This document shows positions 52,001 through 59,956 of a stretch of 64,000 bases of DNA, piece after piece (the stretch's first letter is position 1; every line of letters begins with the position of its first letter). The notes beneath the pieces are model-generated. The model searched no databases. It worked only from the letters and a program-made list of their open reading frames with translations, and was not told the DNA's origin. Origin of the DNA: Anarhynchus alexandrinus. Lineage: Eukaryota > Chordata > Aves > Charadriiformes > Charadriidae. Position numbers and translations under genes: made by a program. The DNA lies in contig VUYV01000046.1 in the NCBI GenBank assembly GCA_008711295.1, forward strand, positions 4,045,569 through 4,109,568, given 5' to 3'.

Positions 52001-55000
52001 TGAGAAGGTTTTATCAGCTTCTAGGCTCCAGCTAGTATTCTCTACTGTTCCTTCTTCACTTGAGATTCTCAGAGCTCAAAATGGTGACTACCCCAAGTCC
52101 ATCATAGCAAGATATTCTCCTTGCTTTACTCAGGGTGGTAATCCTTTAGAAGCTGCCATCCGCAGTCCCCGGTACAGGTTTTCTGGCAGGAGCAAATGAC
52201 CTTCTAACAGCGCAGGCAGAATTCTTCTTGTGCCGTTGCTGTATTAATGGCAACAAGAGCTTCATATTCCATATCCTACTGTCATTAAATTATTTATTGC
52301 GACTTCAGCCCATGAGTTCCAGGGCTACTTCTGGTTTTAACTTGTAGGTACTTCAACACAGGGATTTGTTTCTCAGCGGTACATGATACTGAATGCAAAT
52401 ACATGTATCATAGTCCAAAACCTGTTTGCATGAAAACTCATTAGTTTTTGCTTTTTTTTTCTTTTGAGATGACCACTTATATATGTATAACTGTGGCATA
52501 TGGACAATAATAACCTCCTTGTGCATTTTTCCTTGCTCTCCAGAGATGCTGTTTGGTCTTGAATCAGAAACTGGTAGAGTCCAGGATTCTTATTCTCCTG
52601 TTAACTCCAAATTTCTCTTTCATAACACAGGGGTCTGTCTCTTTTTGATACAGTAATCTTCCTTCCATGCTCTTCAAGAAGTTTTCTGTCCTCTTGAAAT
52701 AACTAGTGAAAAACCTGTTCTGTAGCTTCAGCTCACCTTTTACAGTGATCTCTTGGTAGTTTGGTAGGTACGCATCTCCCACCAGGTAACATGTTATCTG
52801 GTTATCTGCCTAGTTGTCAAGACTAACTGGACTTTCTTCACTCCATCTGTTTTTTTCATAATCCGTTCATATGTTAATCTGACCAGTGCAGAGGTGACTA
52901 GATAACCCAGTCATTTGATTGAGCATCCAGTCTGTTGTGTCAGCAAGCGCTTCTGGAAAGAGCAACCTCTTCAATTTATATAATAAGCGGCAAAGATTAT
53001 TATAAATTGGATAATTTACCAATTAATGGAGAAAAGTTCTACCTTTTTATGTGGAGTTAGATACGTTTGTAAAAACATTAAAATTACGATTACGCTAAAA
53101 TTGCATGTAGGAAGAAATTGCATCAAAACTCTCCAATTTGTTTGATGGTGTCAAATCTTTTACAACATCAATGACACTGATAAAAGCCAGAGTAGTCTGT
53201 GAGTTTTTAAATCAAAATAGTAGAATAATACTTTATTGGTAATACAGCAAATGCTGAATATTTATAGTTAGAAATGTAGACACTGAATAAGTAATGTCAT
53301 CTGTCATTGTTAACTCTTCTGCTCAATTTCTGGCCATTATAAATACACATACTGGTGGATGTCTTCAGAATAATGAGATCTCATCCTTAGGTTTCAGAAG
53401 GGTGGACTTGTAAAAAGCCTGAAAAAACCCTGAATATTATTGCTTATATCAAATACGTTTTTTCTGTTATGTGACTTGATCCTTTGACTCTTGATTCTCT
53501 AAAGAGTGAGTCAGAAGATAATGCTTACATTTATTGTGCATTTTCTCATGTGCTGTAACTTGGAGCCCTTCATTCATGAGGATTAATGATGTGCTTAGAA
53601 TACTTTAATATTTCTCCTTCACTTATTTCACTATAAATATCTTCATTTTTTCCTTAAAAACCGAACCTTCAATTATAACTTTGTTGAGAACCATGTATTA
53701 CTGAATAATGACTGTAGTGATTACACCAGTGGACTGGTAATGCAAAATCTTTCTTTCTTTCTCACTTAAGGATAAAAAGAGTTATTCCTGTCCTGTGTGT
53801 GAGAAGTCATTTTCTGAAGATCGACTTATAAAATCGCACATCAAGACAAATCACCCTGGTAAGAAAAAATCAAGGAAAATTTCTCAGTCTATTGCAATAA
53901 ATGGATAAAGATTTAGAGTGAGCAGTGTAATGTGATTACATTCCAAATAGAGAGAAGAGTCTGTGTCTAATCTAACTGTTTTAGAGTAAGAATTATATTA
54001 GATTTGCAGATGTGAAAAAGTTATTGTTCCAGCTTGTGTGTTGTGGAGTATATCAGGAAATTGTGCTAAGAAATCTGTCTTCATCTGGAAAAGAACTCAT
54101 TTCCAAAAAAAAGACCTAGGTGAATTAAAATTAAGCATTGGAAAGTTTAGAATTGGGCATATAGACATCCCGTAACAACCCATGAGACATAAAATTCCCA
54201 TTGGCCATACATAAACTGACAGAAATGCATTTATTGCCCATTATTTTGTCTGTAGGTAATTCACATGAATGCAGAGGTCCCTGAGCTGACCATGTGTGCT
54301 CAGTTAGTGTGTGGCTGAGCTTTAAGTCCAGGGCCAACTGAAGTCTGCAGCAGGGCTCTTACTCAAACCAGCTGTGATACAGTATGGACAGTGTTAAGCT
54401 GGAGCTGACAAACCTGGCTGAATCCAAGCTGACCACTGGAGTCCCTTCAAACTCTGTTTATACCTTGCATTCTAGTGCCCTGATTTGTCAGTGCAAGCAC
54501 AACATAAAATGAATGCAGTAAGTCAGTGTGGTGTTCCTGAGTAAACAATCCTTCTTCAAATCTTGGGAACTCAGGGCCAAAGTGCCCAGGTGACTGGTGC
54601 AGGGACTGATTTAAATCTGACTGATGTGAACTCAGCAGAGACGCATCGGTGCGTCTGTACTTTCCTCCGCAGTATCTGTATGTTGTTGGATAAAAAGTCT
54701 GCTGCTATGTGGATGAAGGAGAGTTGACTGCATTGGCCAACATACTTTAATTAACTCATCTACTGTGTTACTTATTACCTGACATAATTTGATATTAAGA
54801 AAGAAAATACCGGCCATGCTCAAACTGAGTTTGGGGAAGGAAAAATCCAATAAAAATAACTTATCTTGTCTTTGTCTGAAATACAACATTATAGGTAAAG
54901 CAGTAGTTTCTTGTCTTCCTACTGCCACTAGATAGTGCTAGACCCGTGTTTTAAACAATTTCCTTCACTTTGATTTCAGACTAACTCTCACTTTAGCTCT

Positions 55001-58000
55001 CTAGTTACCAAACCTCTTTATTTTCAGACCACTCTACAACAGTGTGGTTGGAGGGCTTGTCATACATCAGGGGACGTGTCTGATGCAGCAAATTGAGATG
55101 AGGAAAGGCTTCTGTGCTATACTGTAGTCAGGAGGTATGTCACCCAGTAAGCATAGAAATCAAATCTCAAGAGCTGTGCCTATAAAACCTTTATGCTGTC
55201 TCAGCCAGGGAGTATAGGAGGCCTCCCTAAATAATGTGATCTGTGAACTAGCTGTACATTACGTCCTGTGCTCTACGGGTTGCCATTGGTCTGCACTGAT
55301 CCATTGACTGCTGAATTATTAGTGTGTGCTGTGTCTGGGGTCCAGAAATACCAGTTAACTCTGGAGCCCTCATGTGCTAAACTCAGGCATTTAAATACTT
55401 TTGAACAGTTCATTTGGTATCTGAATCCCTTTAAACGTATAGTGTAATTTTTTTGACCCAGGAAAGTGGGTTCTTTTAAACTCTGGGTTATAATAGAAGT
55501 AAGAATAAAAAAGAAAATCTGCACAGCGTATTATTTTGTGTTCTCATTTCTAATTCATATGTTGTAGGCGAGTAGAACTTAGAAGCAAAATACTAGATTT
55601 ATTAGATATACCTCCATGGTACTAAAGAAATACTACATCTAAGATAAGCCTATGCTGTAGTTATGCAACAACACAATTTTAATATATGGAGGAGAATTAA
55701 CACACAAATCTTTTTCCTGTGCATGCTGTCCTTGTAATCGGGAGGAAATCCTTTATTCATACAACGTAATTACAAGCCAAATAAATGTATGGGGCCTGAT
55801 GGTATAAACTATCAAGTACTGCAGTGGAGTGAGTGCAATTGTTTTTAAAAATGTAAATGAAGAAGAATAAAGATGAAAGAAAAAATGGTTACTGTTAAAA
55901 GGAATTGAATTTTAAAACGACATATCAAAAATTAATTTAAACCGAAACCTGTTCATATTTATCATTAAAATGCTATTTCTGGAGCTCCCCTCTCCTTCCT
56001 TTCTAATATCATTCAGCATGACCCCTCTCTTATCTCTTCTATTTCACCAAGTAGAAAATATGAAATAAAACAGTACTCCTTCCTCTTCTAGGTTTACAGA
56101 GAATAGGAGTTGAATTCTGGTCCCATGAAATCAGTGGGACAAAAATCTCTGTAGACTTTGGTAGAGTAATGTTTCAGACCAAAGAGATAAGAGCGCTTGA
56201 CTTTATTGCCAAGTGATTTGGGTACTCAGCAGTGAAGGAGGAGTCTTGGATTCTGGTCCCAGATTTCAGAATTATCTACCTTTCCATCCACTGTGATTTA
56301 AAGTGAAATTTGCTAATGGTCCTGAGCCATGAGAGACATCAGCTTTCACAGATCCCTCCTGAGCAGACATAATAACCTGCAGTCATGAACGAAGGATCTA
56401 AGCCAGAGAAGGCAGATGAGGGTTCAGACTTGTGTCTGTATTTTTCTTTTTGGGGTATTTTAGAACATATCTCTGCTCAGTTTATGGGCTTTTTTATTTC
56501 CCTTTTGAGTTTTTTTTCCTTGTGTGTATGAGTTCAGGCAGGATTTTTGATTCCACTCTGGGACCAATCACCAGGACAGTAGGTATGACAATTTATATTT
56601 GGTAAAAATCGAAGTTTAGACTGTAACTTTCCAATTTTATAAGATTTGGGGCATAAGTCATCAGATTTCATGTCTTAATGTTTAGATTGCATGAGTGCTG
56701 TACTTCCATTGAGTCAGGTGATAGCATTTTGTTCATCTGAAATGCATTGAGTAATTGAATTCATTTTTTAAAAGCATTTGGCAATGTTTTCATTATGTGT
56801 GTTTGGGACATTTTAATTGAAACTTCATTATTTTGAGCTTTTTCACTGTGACAAACAAAACATTAGATCATATGAAAGAAAAACTTAGAGAGTTGAATGT
56901 GTTTGGCCTGAATAAGCAAAGGCTAGGAGAGGAATCTTAATTACTGTCTTCAGCTATTTAACAGGAGATTAAAAAGAAGACAGAGCCAGAATCTTCTTGG
57001 AACTGTACAGTGAAGGGACATGAATCAAAGCAAGGAGATTCTGATTAGAAATTAGGAAAACAATTTTAACTGTAAAAGTGGTCAAACACTGGAATGGACC
57101 AAGAGAGGCTGTAGAATCTCCGTTCTTGGATCTGGGTATGGCCCTGGGCAACTTGATGTAACTTTGAAGGTAGAACGCCAAAGTTGTCCCTGCTTGGAGC
57201 AGGTTACCTTAGCGGTCCTTTTCAATTGCATTTATTCTTTGAGTCTGTTTTTAAGGTTTCTGTTTATCAGGCATTTTGATCATTATGGCTGTGGCTGAAA
57301 TGAATTGTCTTCAGATCCTTGACATCTGGAAACGTGGGGTGAAATCTTGAATAAAGTCTTTTGAAAATATTGAAGAAGAAAGTGCCAGATTAGCTTATTG
57401 GGAAAAGTCATAGTTGTAAAATTATTTCTAAGATGGTGGCACACCCAAGATTTTTTTAAATATTTCAATTACCTTTTTTTTTAAGCAGGCAGTAGGGACA
57501 TTGAGTGCACAGATTAGGAGAGGAAGGACAGAACATCCTAGAAGCTCTAAAGGGAAAAAGATCCTTATGTTCTTTGCTCAGGTCTTATCTAAGTGGCAGT
57601 AGGGGAAGTGGGGCTTTAAAAATGTTGGAGTGAATCAGGATCTAGCTCTTCAATATTACTTATAGAACAAATTCCCTCATGTCCTTCTGGTCTTTATTAC
57701 CTTTCACTTTTCTCTCAGAGGTTTCAATGACTACTATTTCTGAGATTCTTGGCAGAAGAGTTCAGCTGAAAGGACTTATTGGAAAACGAGCTGTGAAATG
57801 TCCCTACTGTGATTTTTATTTTATGAAGAATGGATCAGACCTTCAGCGTCATATTTGGGCTCATGAAGGTAAAACTCTGGTTTTAAGCTTTAGGGCATAT
57901 AATCAGTCTCATATTCCACACAAGCTCTGCTGACATAAGAAGGAATTCAAAGTTATTGCTGTACCTGAATCAAAAACTTTAGGCTACAGTAGAGGTTAAA

Positions 58001-59956
58001 TAATCAGTTTAATAGATTCTGGATCACATGTGGAACGGCACGCTTATAACATGAATAGACAGCTTAAATGTTAAATAATATTAATAAGTGTATGATTCCA
58101 TTTTTTCCAAATCTCTTTCATAAACCTCCATAAAGTATTCTATAATAAATGTGAGTGAGGGGGAGTGAATTAAATACATGCTCAGTCTCTTAAAACAAGT
58201 AATTTTCTATAACTTCTCATGAATAACTGCTGCTCCTTTCGCATTTTCCCAAAAACACTTGGTCTGGAAATCTGTTAGTAAAACAATTGAAATCTGGTTG
58301 CTTTGATGTATGTATATAACTTCTGTGTGTGTTTTAATTAAATCATGCTGAGCGTGGCAGCTAGCTGACATGGACATAAGCAGTGATGAAAAACCTGTAA
58401 AATAATGCTGATGTTATCTATCGCTTTTTAGTGAGAAATTCCAGTAATATGGTAACGCACAGGTTAAAAATCCCTTGGAGTTAAAATCTATGCCCAGTAA
58501 AATCTTGTGTCTACTCAATTTGTCTATTTTTATAACAGGTGGAAGACAACTCATACGCTCTTTAGTCAGTTAATATTTTATGGAACAGATTACCTATGGT
58601 GTTTGAGCATTATATTGGACTCTTTAGCCATCCCTCTGCATAAAAGGAATAACAGGATTTGGTACTCTCAAACTGATGTTTTGGTTCCAAAGTGTTTGTT
58701 CCCACGCAGGTAGTTCAGACGTTTATACTAGTTCTGCATATTTGTTTGAGCGCTTTAACTATGAGCTTACCTGCCTGTGTACTGTAGTAGTGGTCCCGTA
58801 GCCTTCACTCCATTAAGGAGTTTAGGTAATGCAAAATTGTAGGCTTAAAGCAGTAACTTGTCTATTCTGTTTATTCTGCCAAGAAAGCTTGGAACTCATC
58901 TCATCTAACTAGCAGGAGAAAGAGGTGAATGGAAATTTATTCCAAAATCAAAGTGTGCAATCAAGTCTGCTTAAAGTAGGCTATAATTCCTCATGCTTGT
59001 AAATCTCGTTTTAAGGTCATGAATATCAATCTAAAACTGCCAGAGTCTCATGAAACTATTGAACTACTCTGCCAGTTCAGATTTATTCAACTTTTCTTTG
59101 AAGGATTTACTTTGTTCTTGTAGACCTTCTGCTAGATGACATACTGTGCATATGTCTATTACATGCTTTGGACGGTTTAAGAGAAGTGAAATTGTAAGTG
59201 CTTGCATCTTAGCAAGGGGGTGGAAAAAAAGTACTACTGTGTGAGCCATTAGCAAATCTGATGCTAATTAACAATAAAACACAGATTTGCACATTTGACT
59301 TGTGCTTACATATTAAGTGCCTAATGAACCAGTCCTTCTAAAATAGGTTTCTTCATTCTTTGTTATAGTATATAGAGAACGATAGTTATCTGATGACTTT
59401 TAGAGGGAGATTTGGTACGTACACCAGCTAGGCATCAACTTAGGCAGTCTGGATTCTACTTTTAAATGAAGGATGAACATACCAAGACCAAAACATTTGT
59501 ATTTGCTTGGTTAAACTCAGTACTTGGCTTCAGTAGAGAAGCATTTAATTCTAAAAGAACCCTTCTGTTCTCTTAGTAAGTTAAATGATGCTGTCAAGAG
59601 CTTAGTATCATTTATACAGATGCTACAGATGAAATTTTTTAAATGTAGATATCCAAATTTTAAAATTTTGACCTTTTTGTCTATGTTGCTCACATGATCT
59701 GAAATTTCTTTCAAGCAAATGTCCACCGTCTCATCAAAAGGTACAGCTTGTTTGTTTCATAGTATATTTTTTTCATTTTTAGGTGTCAAACCCTTCAAAT
59801 GTTCTCTCTGTGAGTATGCCACTCGCAGCAAGAGTAACTTAAAAGCCCACATGAATCGTCACAGCACTGAGAAAACGCACCTTTGTGATATGTGTGGGAA
59901 AAAGTTCAAATCAAAAGGCACTTTGAAGAGCCATAAACTCCTTCATACTGCTGATG
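1039..59956 (+). CDS. ZFAT: ZFAT, zinc finger and AT-hook transcription regulator (spliced, 3' end outside window)
   Basis: This is the whole visible coding span: ten exons, listed separately, joined by nine introns. The joined frame encodes 963 full codons plus one base. Recognised by near-identity of many segments with human ZFAT as recalled, for example [31 protein letters not shown] and [18 protein letters not shown]. Domain order: C2H2 finger at residues 14-35; AT-hook 69-78; degenerate finger 119-137; seven C2H2 fingers 270-478; linker 479-744; seven C2H2 fingers between 745 and 960. In the family, ZFAT is a nuclear DNA-binding regulator involved in lymphocyte, blood-cell and endothelial gene expression; binding to centromeric DNA has also been reported. 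Human ZFAT is about 1,243 residues, so roughly the last quarter is missing here because the window ends in intron 10. No lesions were seen. Confidence 0.96.
1280..1310 (+). promoter_or_regulatory. G-quadruplex-prone motif at the 5' end of intron 1
   Basis: Five runs of three or more G (1280-1283, 1285-1290, 1294-1298, 1301-1303, 1307-1310) are separated by loops of 1 to 3 bases on the non-template strand. This satisfies the usual quadruplex pattern. It lies about 240 bases after the start codon in transcribed DNA with positive GC skew, a setting known to favour R-loops and polymerase pausing. Whether it folds in cells is not known. Confidence 0.6.
3960..4640 (-). mobile_element. Ancient CR1-type LINE relic (ORF2 region)
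   Basis: Read on the minus strand, the segment resembles the endonuclease part of old reptile and bird CR1 ORF2 copies, as recalled. Recognisable pieces on the + strand include AGTCAAGAACTGTTTCTCCT (4120-4139), the GCAGTCATTAATGGTGTCTAA stretch near 4170 and the TTGGCATCCTGTCCTGACCT stretch near 4201. Every frame is broken and the edges are indistinct, so it is long dead; related sequence may extend to about 5100. Confidence 0.55.
7145..8365. repeat. GC-rich interspersed repeat, possibly ERV- or LTR-derived, with internal quasi-repeats
   Basis: A 1.2-kb block of distinctly higher GC interrupts the AT-rich intron. Between about 7450 and 7830 it repeats degenerate phrases such as TTCACAAACTGCTCCAG (7467-7483 and 7510-7526) and GGGCTGCAG (for example 7499-7507, 7738-7746 and 7778-7786). 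It looks like a sequence found at many sites in bird genomes, probably linked to an endogenous retrovirus or another long-terminal-repeat element, but I cannot name the family and no polymerase or capsid domain is visible. A 184-codon open frame on the minus strand (7379-7933) is low-complexity translation of the repeats, not a credible gene. Confidence 0.45.
9482..9503. repeat. G17 homopolymer ending at an ambiguous base
   Basis: Seventeen consecutive G (9482-9498) are followed by AAAA and a single N at 9503. The length of the run and the N are probably sequencing or assembly uncertainty at a homopolymer. Confidence 0.9.
10700..10925. repeat. TAATTA-rich degenerate tandem repeat
   Basis: An AT-rich block of about 225 bases contains TAATTA at 10752, 10780, 10795, 10822 and 10893, plus further TTAATT and TAATCA variants. 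Phrases like CTGCATA recur at 10701, 10732 and 10813, and CTACATA at 10775, so the block looks like a decayed minisatellite with an irregular period of 31 to 43 bases. TAATTA is the core of many homeodomain sites, so it could also act as a binding cluster; that is inference. Confidence 0.5.
12911..12935. repeat. Perfect 10-bp inverted repeat, 5-base loop
   Basis: CCCAATATTT at 12911-12920 is followed by TTTTC and by its exact reverse complement at 12926-12935. No known family was recognised around it. Confidence 0.75.
13311..13452 (+). mobile_element. CR1 LINE fragment, plus orientation
   Basis: The segment follows the CR1 3' coding region closely: 'tctgggctccctggttcaag', then a stretch for AGGGCTACAAAGATGAATAG, then 'ggagcatctttcttatgagg' and 'aaaggctgtgg'. 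It stops after about 140 bases without the CR1 3' end, so it is truncated on both sides. It ends about 220 bases before exon 2. Confidence 0.85.
13673..13843 (+). CDS. ZFAT: ZFAT coding exon 2 (first C2H2 finger)
   Basis: The acceptor is TTTTCAG at 13666-13672 and the donor GTAACA at 13844. The 171 bases are symmetric (phase 1 to phase 1), so skipping would keep the frame. They encode residues 7-63 and the first base of residue 64, including a C2H2 finger with C14, C17, H30 and H35. The segment following the finger ([14 protein letters not shown]) matches the human protein closely as recalled. The non-consensus A at donor +5 (GTAACA has C at +5) makes this the weakest looking donor of the gene. 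Confidence 0.95.
13844..20470 (+). other. ZFAT intron 2 (6.6 kb)
   Basis: A phase-1 intron of AT-rich sequence. No repeat family, RNA gene or additional exon was recognised. The longest open frames are under 105 codons and lack any family resemblance. Confidence 0.8.
20471..20731 (+). CDS. ZFAT: ZFAT coding exon 3 (AT-hook and degenerate finger)
   Basis: The acceptor is a long T tract ending TTTCTAG at 20470 and the donor GTAAGA at 20732. The 261 bases are phase 1 on both sides. Residues 69-78 ([10 protein letters not shown]) form the AT-hook, with the minor-groove GRP core at 73-75. Residues 83-116 are acidic and proline-rich. A finger-like segment has C119, C122 and H135, but the normal second histidine is replaced by aliphatic residues, with C137 nearby; the human protein, as recalled, has the same departure, so it is ancestral rather than damage here. 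Confidence 0.96.
21295..21455 (-). mobile_element. CR1 LINE 3' fragment, minus orientation
   Basis: The + strand reads as the reverse complement of a CR1 3' end: AACAGAATAGAACAGAATAG, then 'tccaactgcctgaccacttc', the 'tgcctcttaaaacactgaca' phrase and 'ggcttggggcatcgaccacc'. The tail has the AATAGA-type terminal repeats of one CR1 subfamily. It is 5'-truncated. Confidence 0.85.
21473..21545 (-). mobile_element. Second short CR1 3' end, minus orientation
   Basis: A new AATAGA-type CR1 tail starts at about 21473 and continues with 'ggttgaagggacctgcaaca' and 'gtcatctagtccagctgcct' before it stops. It directly follows the preceding fragment, with about 20 unrelated bases in between, so two copies of one subfamily lie head to tail, or one has landed next to the other. 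Confidence 0.8.
25217..26070 (-). mobile_element. CR1 LINE copy (about 850 bp), minus orientation
   Basis: The + strand starts with the complement of a CR1 3' end (AGAATCAGAGTGGTTTAGGT) and runs through CCATGGGCAGGGACACTT and 'gaccaggttgctcaaagccc' to reverse-transcriptase C-terminal sequence near 26000. On the minus strand, broken frames encode CR1-like peptides such as [20 protein letters not shown] and [20 protein letters not shown]. It is 5'-truncated and frame-shifted, so it is inactive. It pairs with the opposite-strand copy at 34504-35305. Confidence 0.93.
27555..27587. other. T21 tract and 12-N gap
   Basis: A run of 21 T (27555-27575) ends in 12 undetermined bases (27576-27587). The gap probably reflects a homopolymer of uncertain length, such as the tail of a retrotransposon, but no element could be recognised beside it. 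Confidence 0.9.
31352..31525 (+). CDS. ZFAT: ZFAT coding exon 4 (charged linker)
   Basis: The acceptor is TTTAG at 31347-31351 and the donor GTAATG at 31526. The 174 bases are phase 1 on both sides and encode residues 152-208 with the split codons 151 and 209. The peptide is highly charged (for example [20 protein letters not shown]) and then reaches a hydrophobic, conserved segment [15 protein letters not shown] that matches human ZFAT as recalled. It contains no finger; the KRPR cluster could help nuclear import, which is inference. The exon is bracketed by CR1 copies in opposite orientation. Confidence 0.95.
34504..35305 (+). mobile_element. CR1 LINE copy (about 800 bp), plus orientation
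   Basis: It begins inside the reverse-transcriptase C-terminal part ('ggctggagaggtgggcccat'), and broken plus-strand frames give peptides such as [20 protein letters not shown]. It continues through 'tggagaagagaaggctctgg' to a complete-looking 3' end (CCAAACCATTCTATGATTCT). It is 5'-truncated with several frameshifts and stops. It belongs to the same or a very close subfamily as the copy at 25217-26070. Confidence 0.93.
37490..37860 (-). mobile_element. Probable ancient CR1-like relic, minus orientation
   Basis: The order of phrases ('gcagtaattgttccataatt', a stretch with ACACACAGGGTAAAAGTG, 'gcctgctgactgcttgtttc', 'gagatagaaaatgattattc', and a degenerate CAGGCTGGAGG near 37746) follows that of old CR1 or L3-type 3' regions found across reptiles, birds and mammals, as recalled. 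Divergence is high and the boundaries are approximate. Confidence 0.45.
40129..40690 (-). mobile_element. CR1 LINE with ORF2 linker joined to 3' end, minus orientation
   Basis: Positions 40129-40292 are the reverse complement of a CR1 3' end (AGAATCACAGAATCACAGAA, then 'gttggaagggacctctagag'). From 40294 to about 40690 the minus strand encodes the ORF2 segment between the endonuclease and the reverse transcriptase, with peptides such as [20 protein letters not shown] and [20 protein letters not shown]. The reverse-transcriptase region that should lie between is absent, and a single N (40293) marks the join. Either the copy has an internal deletion or the assembly has collapsed. Confidence 0.9.
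42142..42292 (+). CDS. ZFAT: ZFAT coding exon 5
   Basis: The acceptor is CTTCTAG at 42135-42141 and the donor GTAGTT at 42293. The 151 bases go from phase 1 to phase 2 and encode residues 210-258 plus split codons. The peptide is a Pro/Glu/Thr-rich linker ending in [20 protein letters not shown], which is almost identical to human as recalled and leads directly into the central finger block. No finger lies in this exon. Skipping it alone would shift the frame, but skipping exons 5 and 6 together (1,620 bases) would not. Confidence 0.95.
42293..42578 (+). other. ZFAT intron 5 (286 bp)
   Basis: This phase-2 intron is by far the shortest of the gene; no element was recognised inside. The acceptor is TTTTTAG at 42572-42578. 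Confidence 0.9.
42579..44047 (+). CDS. ZFAT: ZFAT coding exon 6 (seven C2H2 fingers and long linker)
   Basis: A single 1,469-base exon with donor GTAAGG at 44048 encodes residues 260-748 plus split codons. C2H2 fingers have their first cysteine at residues 270, 298, 325, 353, 403, 431 and 457 and their last histidine at 290, 318, 346, 374, 423, 451 and 478. The first three are joined by the TNEKPY and TGEKF type linkers usual for DNA-binding arrays; a 28-residue basic and acidic spacer separates fingers four and five. Residues 479-740 are Ser/Asn/Glu-rich and diverge from human, except for a conserved patch at 490-513. C745 and C748 begin the next finger, which is completed in exon 7, so an intron splits that finger. 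Confidence 0.97.
44048..45236 (+). other. ZFAT intron 6 (1.2 kb)
   Basis: A phase-1 intron. Translation continued past the donor stops after eleven codons (stop at 44080-44082). No polyadenylation signal, repeat or RNA gene was recognised. Confidence 0.85.
45237..45469 (+). CDS. ZFAT: ZFAT coding exon 7 (C2H2 fingers)
   Basis: The acceptor is TTTTCAG at 45230-45236 and the donor GTAAGT at 45470. The 233 bases (phase 1 to 0) encode residues 750-826. They complete the finger begun in exon 6 (H761, H765) and add two fingers: C773, C776, H789, H794 and C801, C806, H819, H823. The last has four residues between its cysteines (CPTEHC), as human does as recalled (CPTDGC). Exons 7 and 8 sum to 321 bases, so they could be skipped together in frame. 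Confidence 0.96.
46214..46231. repeat. 18-base perfect palindrome
   Basis: TATGTTTTTAAAAACATA equals its own reverse complement. In AT-rich DNA this may be chance; there is no loop and no known element around it. Confidence 0.6.
46329..46355. repeat. Perfect 11-bp inverted repeat, 5-base loop
   Basis: CTTAATCTTGC (46329-46339) is followed by AAGAA and the exact reverse complement GCAAGATTAAG (46345-46355). The stem would be stable in the intron 7 transcript. It is too short for a microRNA precursor. Confidence 0.75.
49238..49320 (+). mobile_element. Possible ancient SINE-like fragment
   Basis: The phrase 'tatggtccagtggtcaggca' followed by CTCGGTTAGAAAATGGGCT resembles the start of old tRNA-derived SINEs in amniotes (order of a 'gtctagtggttagagca'-like sequence then 'ggactgggagtc'), as recalled. 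The match is short and diverged, so this is tentative. Confidence 0.3.
49610..49740. repeat. Possible ancient CR1-like 3' UTR trace
   Basis: The run CCATAGACATTGGAAATCAA and the following 'aggtgcaggagcaggctttg' recall the 'cattgacttcaatgggagca' type phrase that is frequent in old reptile CR1 tails. The similarity is weak and may be coincidental. Confidence 0.25.
53771..53858 (+). CDS. ZFAT: ZFAT coding exon 8 (one C2H2 finger)
   Basis: The acceptor is CACTTAAG at 53763-53770, with a pyrimidine tract just before it, and the donor is GTAAGA at 53859. The 88 bases (phase 0 to 1) encode residues 827-855 and the first base of residue 856. They form one finger with C833, C836, H849 and H854. The peptide [20 protein letters not shown] matches human closely as recalled. 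Skipping it alone would shift the frame. Confidence 0.95.
56090..56340. repeat. Possible ancient interspersed repeat
   Basis: The phrases 'gaattctggtcccatgaaat' with CAGTGGGACAAAA and, further on, 'gagtcttggattctggtccc' recall parts of old CR1 tails and tRNA-derived SINEs. No clean boundaries or terminal repeats are visible, so the identity is uncertain. Confidence 0.3.
56870..57245 (+). mobile_element. Diverged CR1 LINE 3' part, plus orientation
   Basis: The order matches the CR1 reverse-transcriptase end and 3' UTR: ATGAAAGAAAAACTTAGAG, 'gtttggcctgaataagcaaa', 'gacagagccagaatcttctt', 'gattagaaattaggaaaaca', 'gtcaaacactggaatggacc', and 'cctgcttggagcaggttacc'. No intact frame remains, and the final octamer repeats are unclear, so it is older than the copies at 25.2 and 34.5 kb. 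Confidence 0.85.
57719..57868 (+). CDS. ZFAT: ZFAT coding exon 9 (one C2H2 finger)
   Basis: The acceptor is TTCTCTCAG, ending at 57718, chosen over the AG at 57719-57720 because only it keeps the frame. The donor is GTAAAA at 57869. The 150 bases are phase 1 on both sides and encode residues 857-905 plus split codons. The conserved stretch [17 protein letters not shown] precedes a finger with C883, C886, H900 and H904. The spacing C886 to H900 is 13 residues, one more than usual, as in human as recalled. Confidence 0.96.
57869..59782 (+). other. ZFAT intron 9 (1.9 kb)
   Basis: A phase-1 intron of AT-rich sequence. No repeat, RNA gene or further exon was recognised. Confidence 0.8.
59783..59956 (+). 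CDS. ZFAT: ZFAT coding exon 10 (two C2H2 fingers)
   Basis: The acceptor is a T tract ending TTTTTAG at 59782 and the donor GTAAGT at 59957. The 174 bases are phase 1 on both sides and encode residues 907-963 and the first base of residue 964. Two fingers are present: C912, C915, H928, H932 and C940, C943, H956, H960. The sequence is almost identical to human as recalled. The next exon, expected to start with the rest of a glycine codon and a further finger, was not found before the window ends. Confidence 0.96.

Larger units (their letters stand above)
45470..53770 (+). other. ZFAT intron 7 (8.3 kb)
   Basis: This is the only phase-0 intron of the visible gene. It contains a perfect hairpin (46329-46355), an 18-base palindrome (46214-46231) and faint ancient repeat traces around 48900-49310 and 49610-49740. 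The remaining sequence is AT-rich without recognisable content. Confidence 0.8.
53859..57718 (+). other. ZFAT intron 8 (3.9 kb)
   Basis: A phase-1 intron. It holds a diverged CR1 3' part (about 56870-57245) and a tentative ancient repeat around 56090-56340. The rest shows nothing recognisable. Confidence 0.8.
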
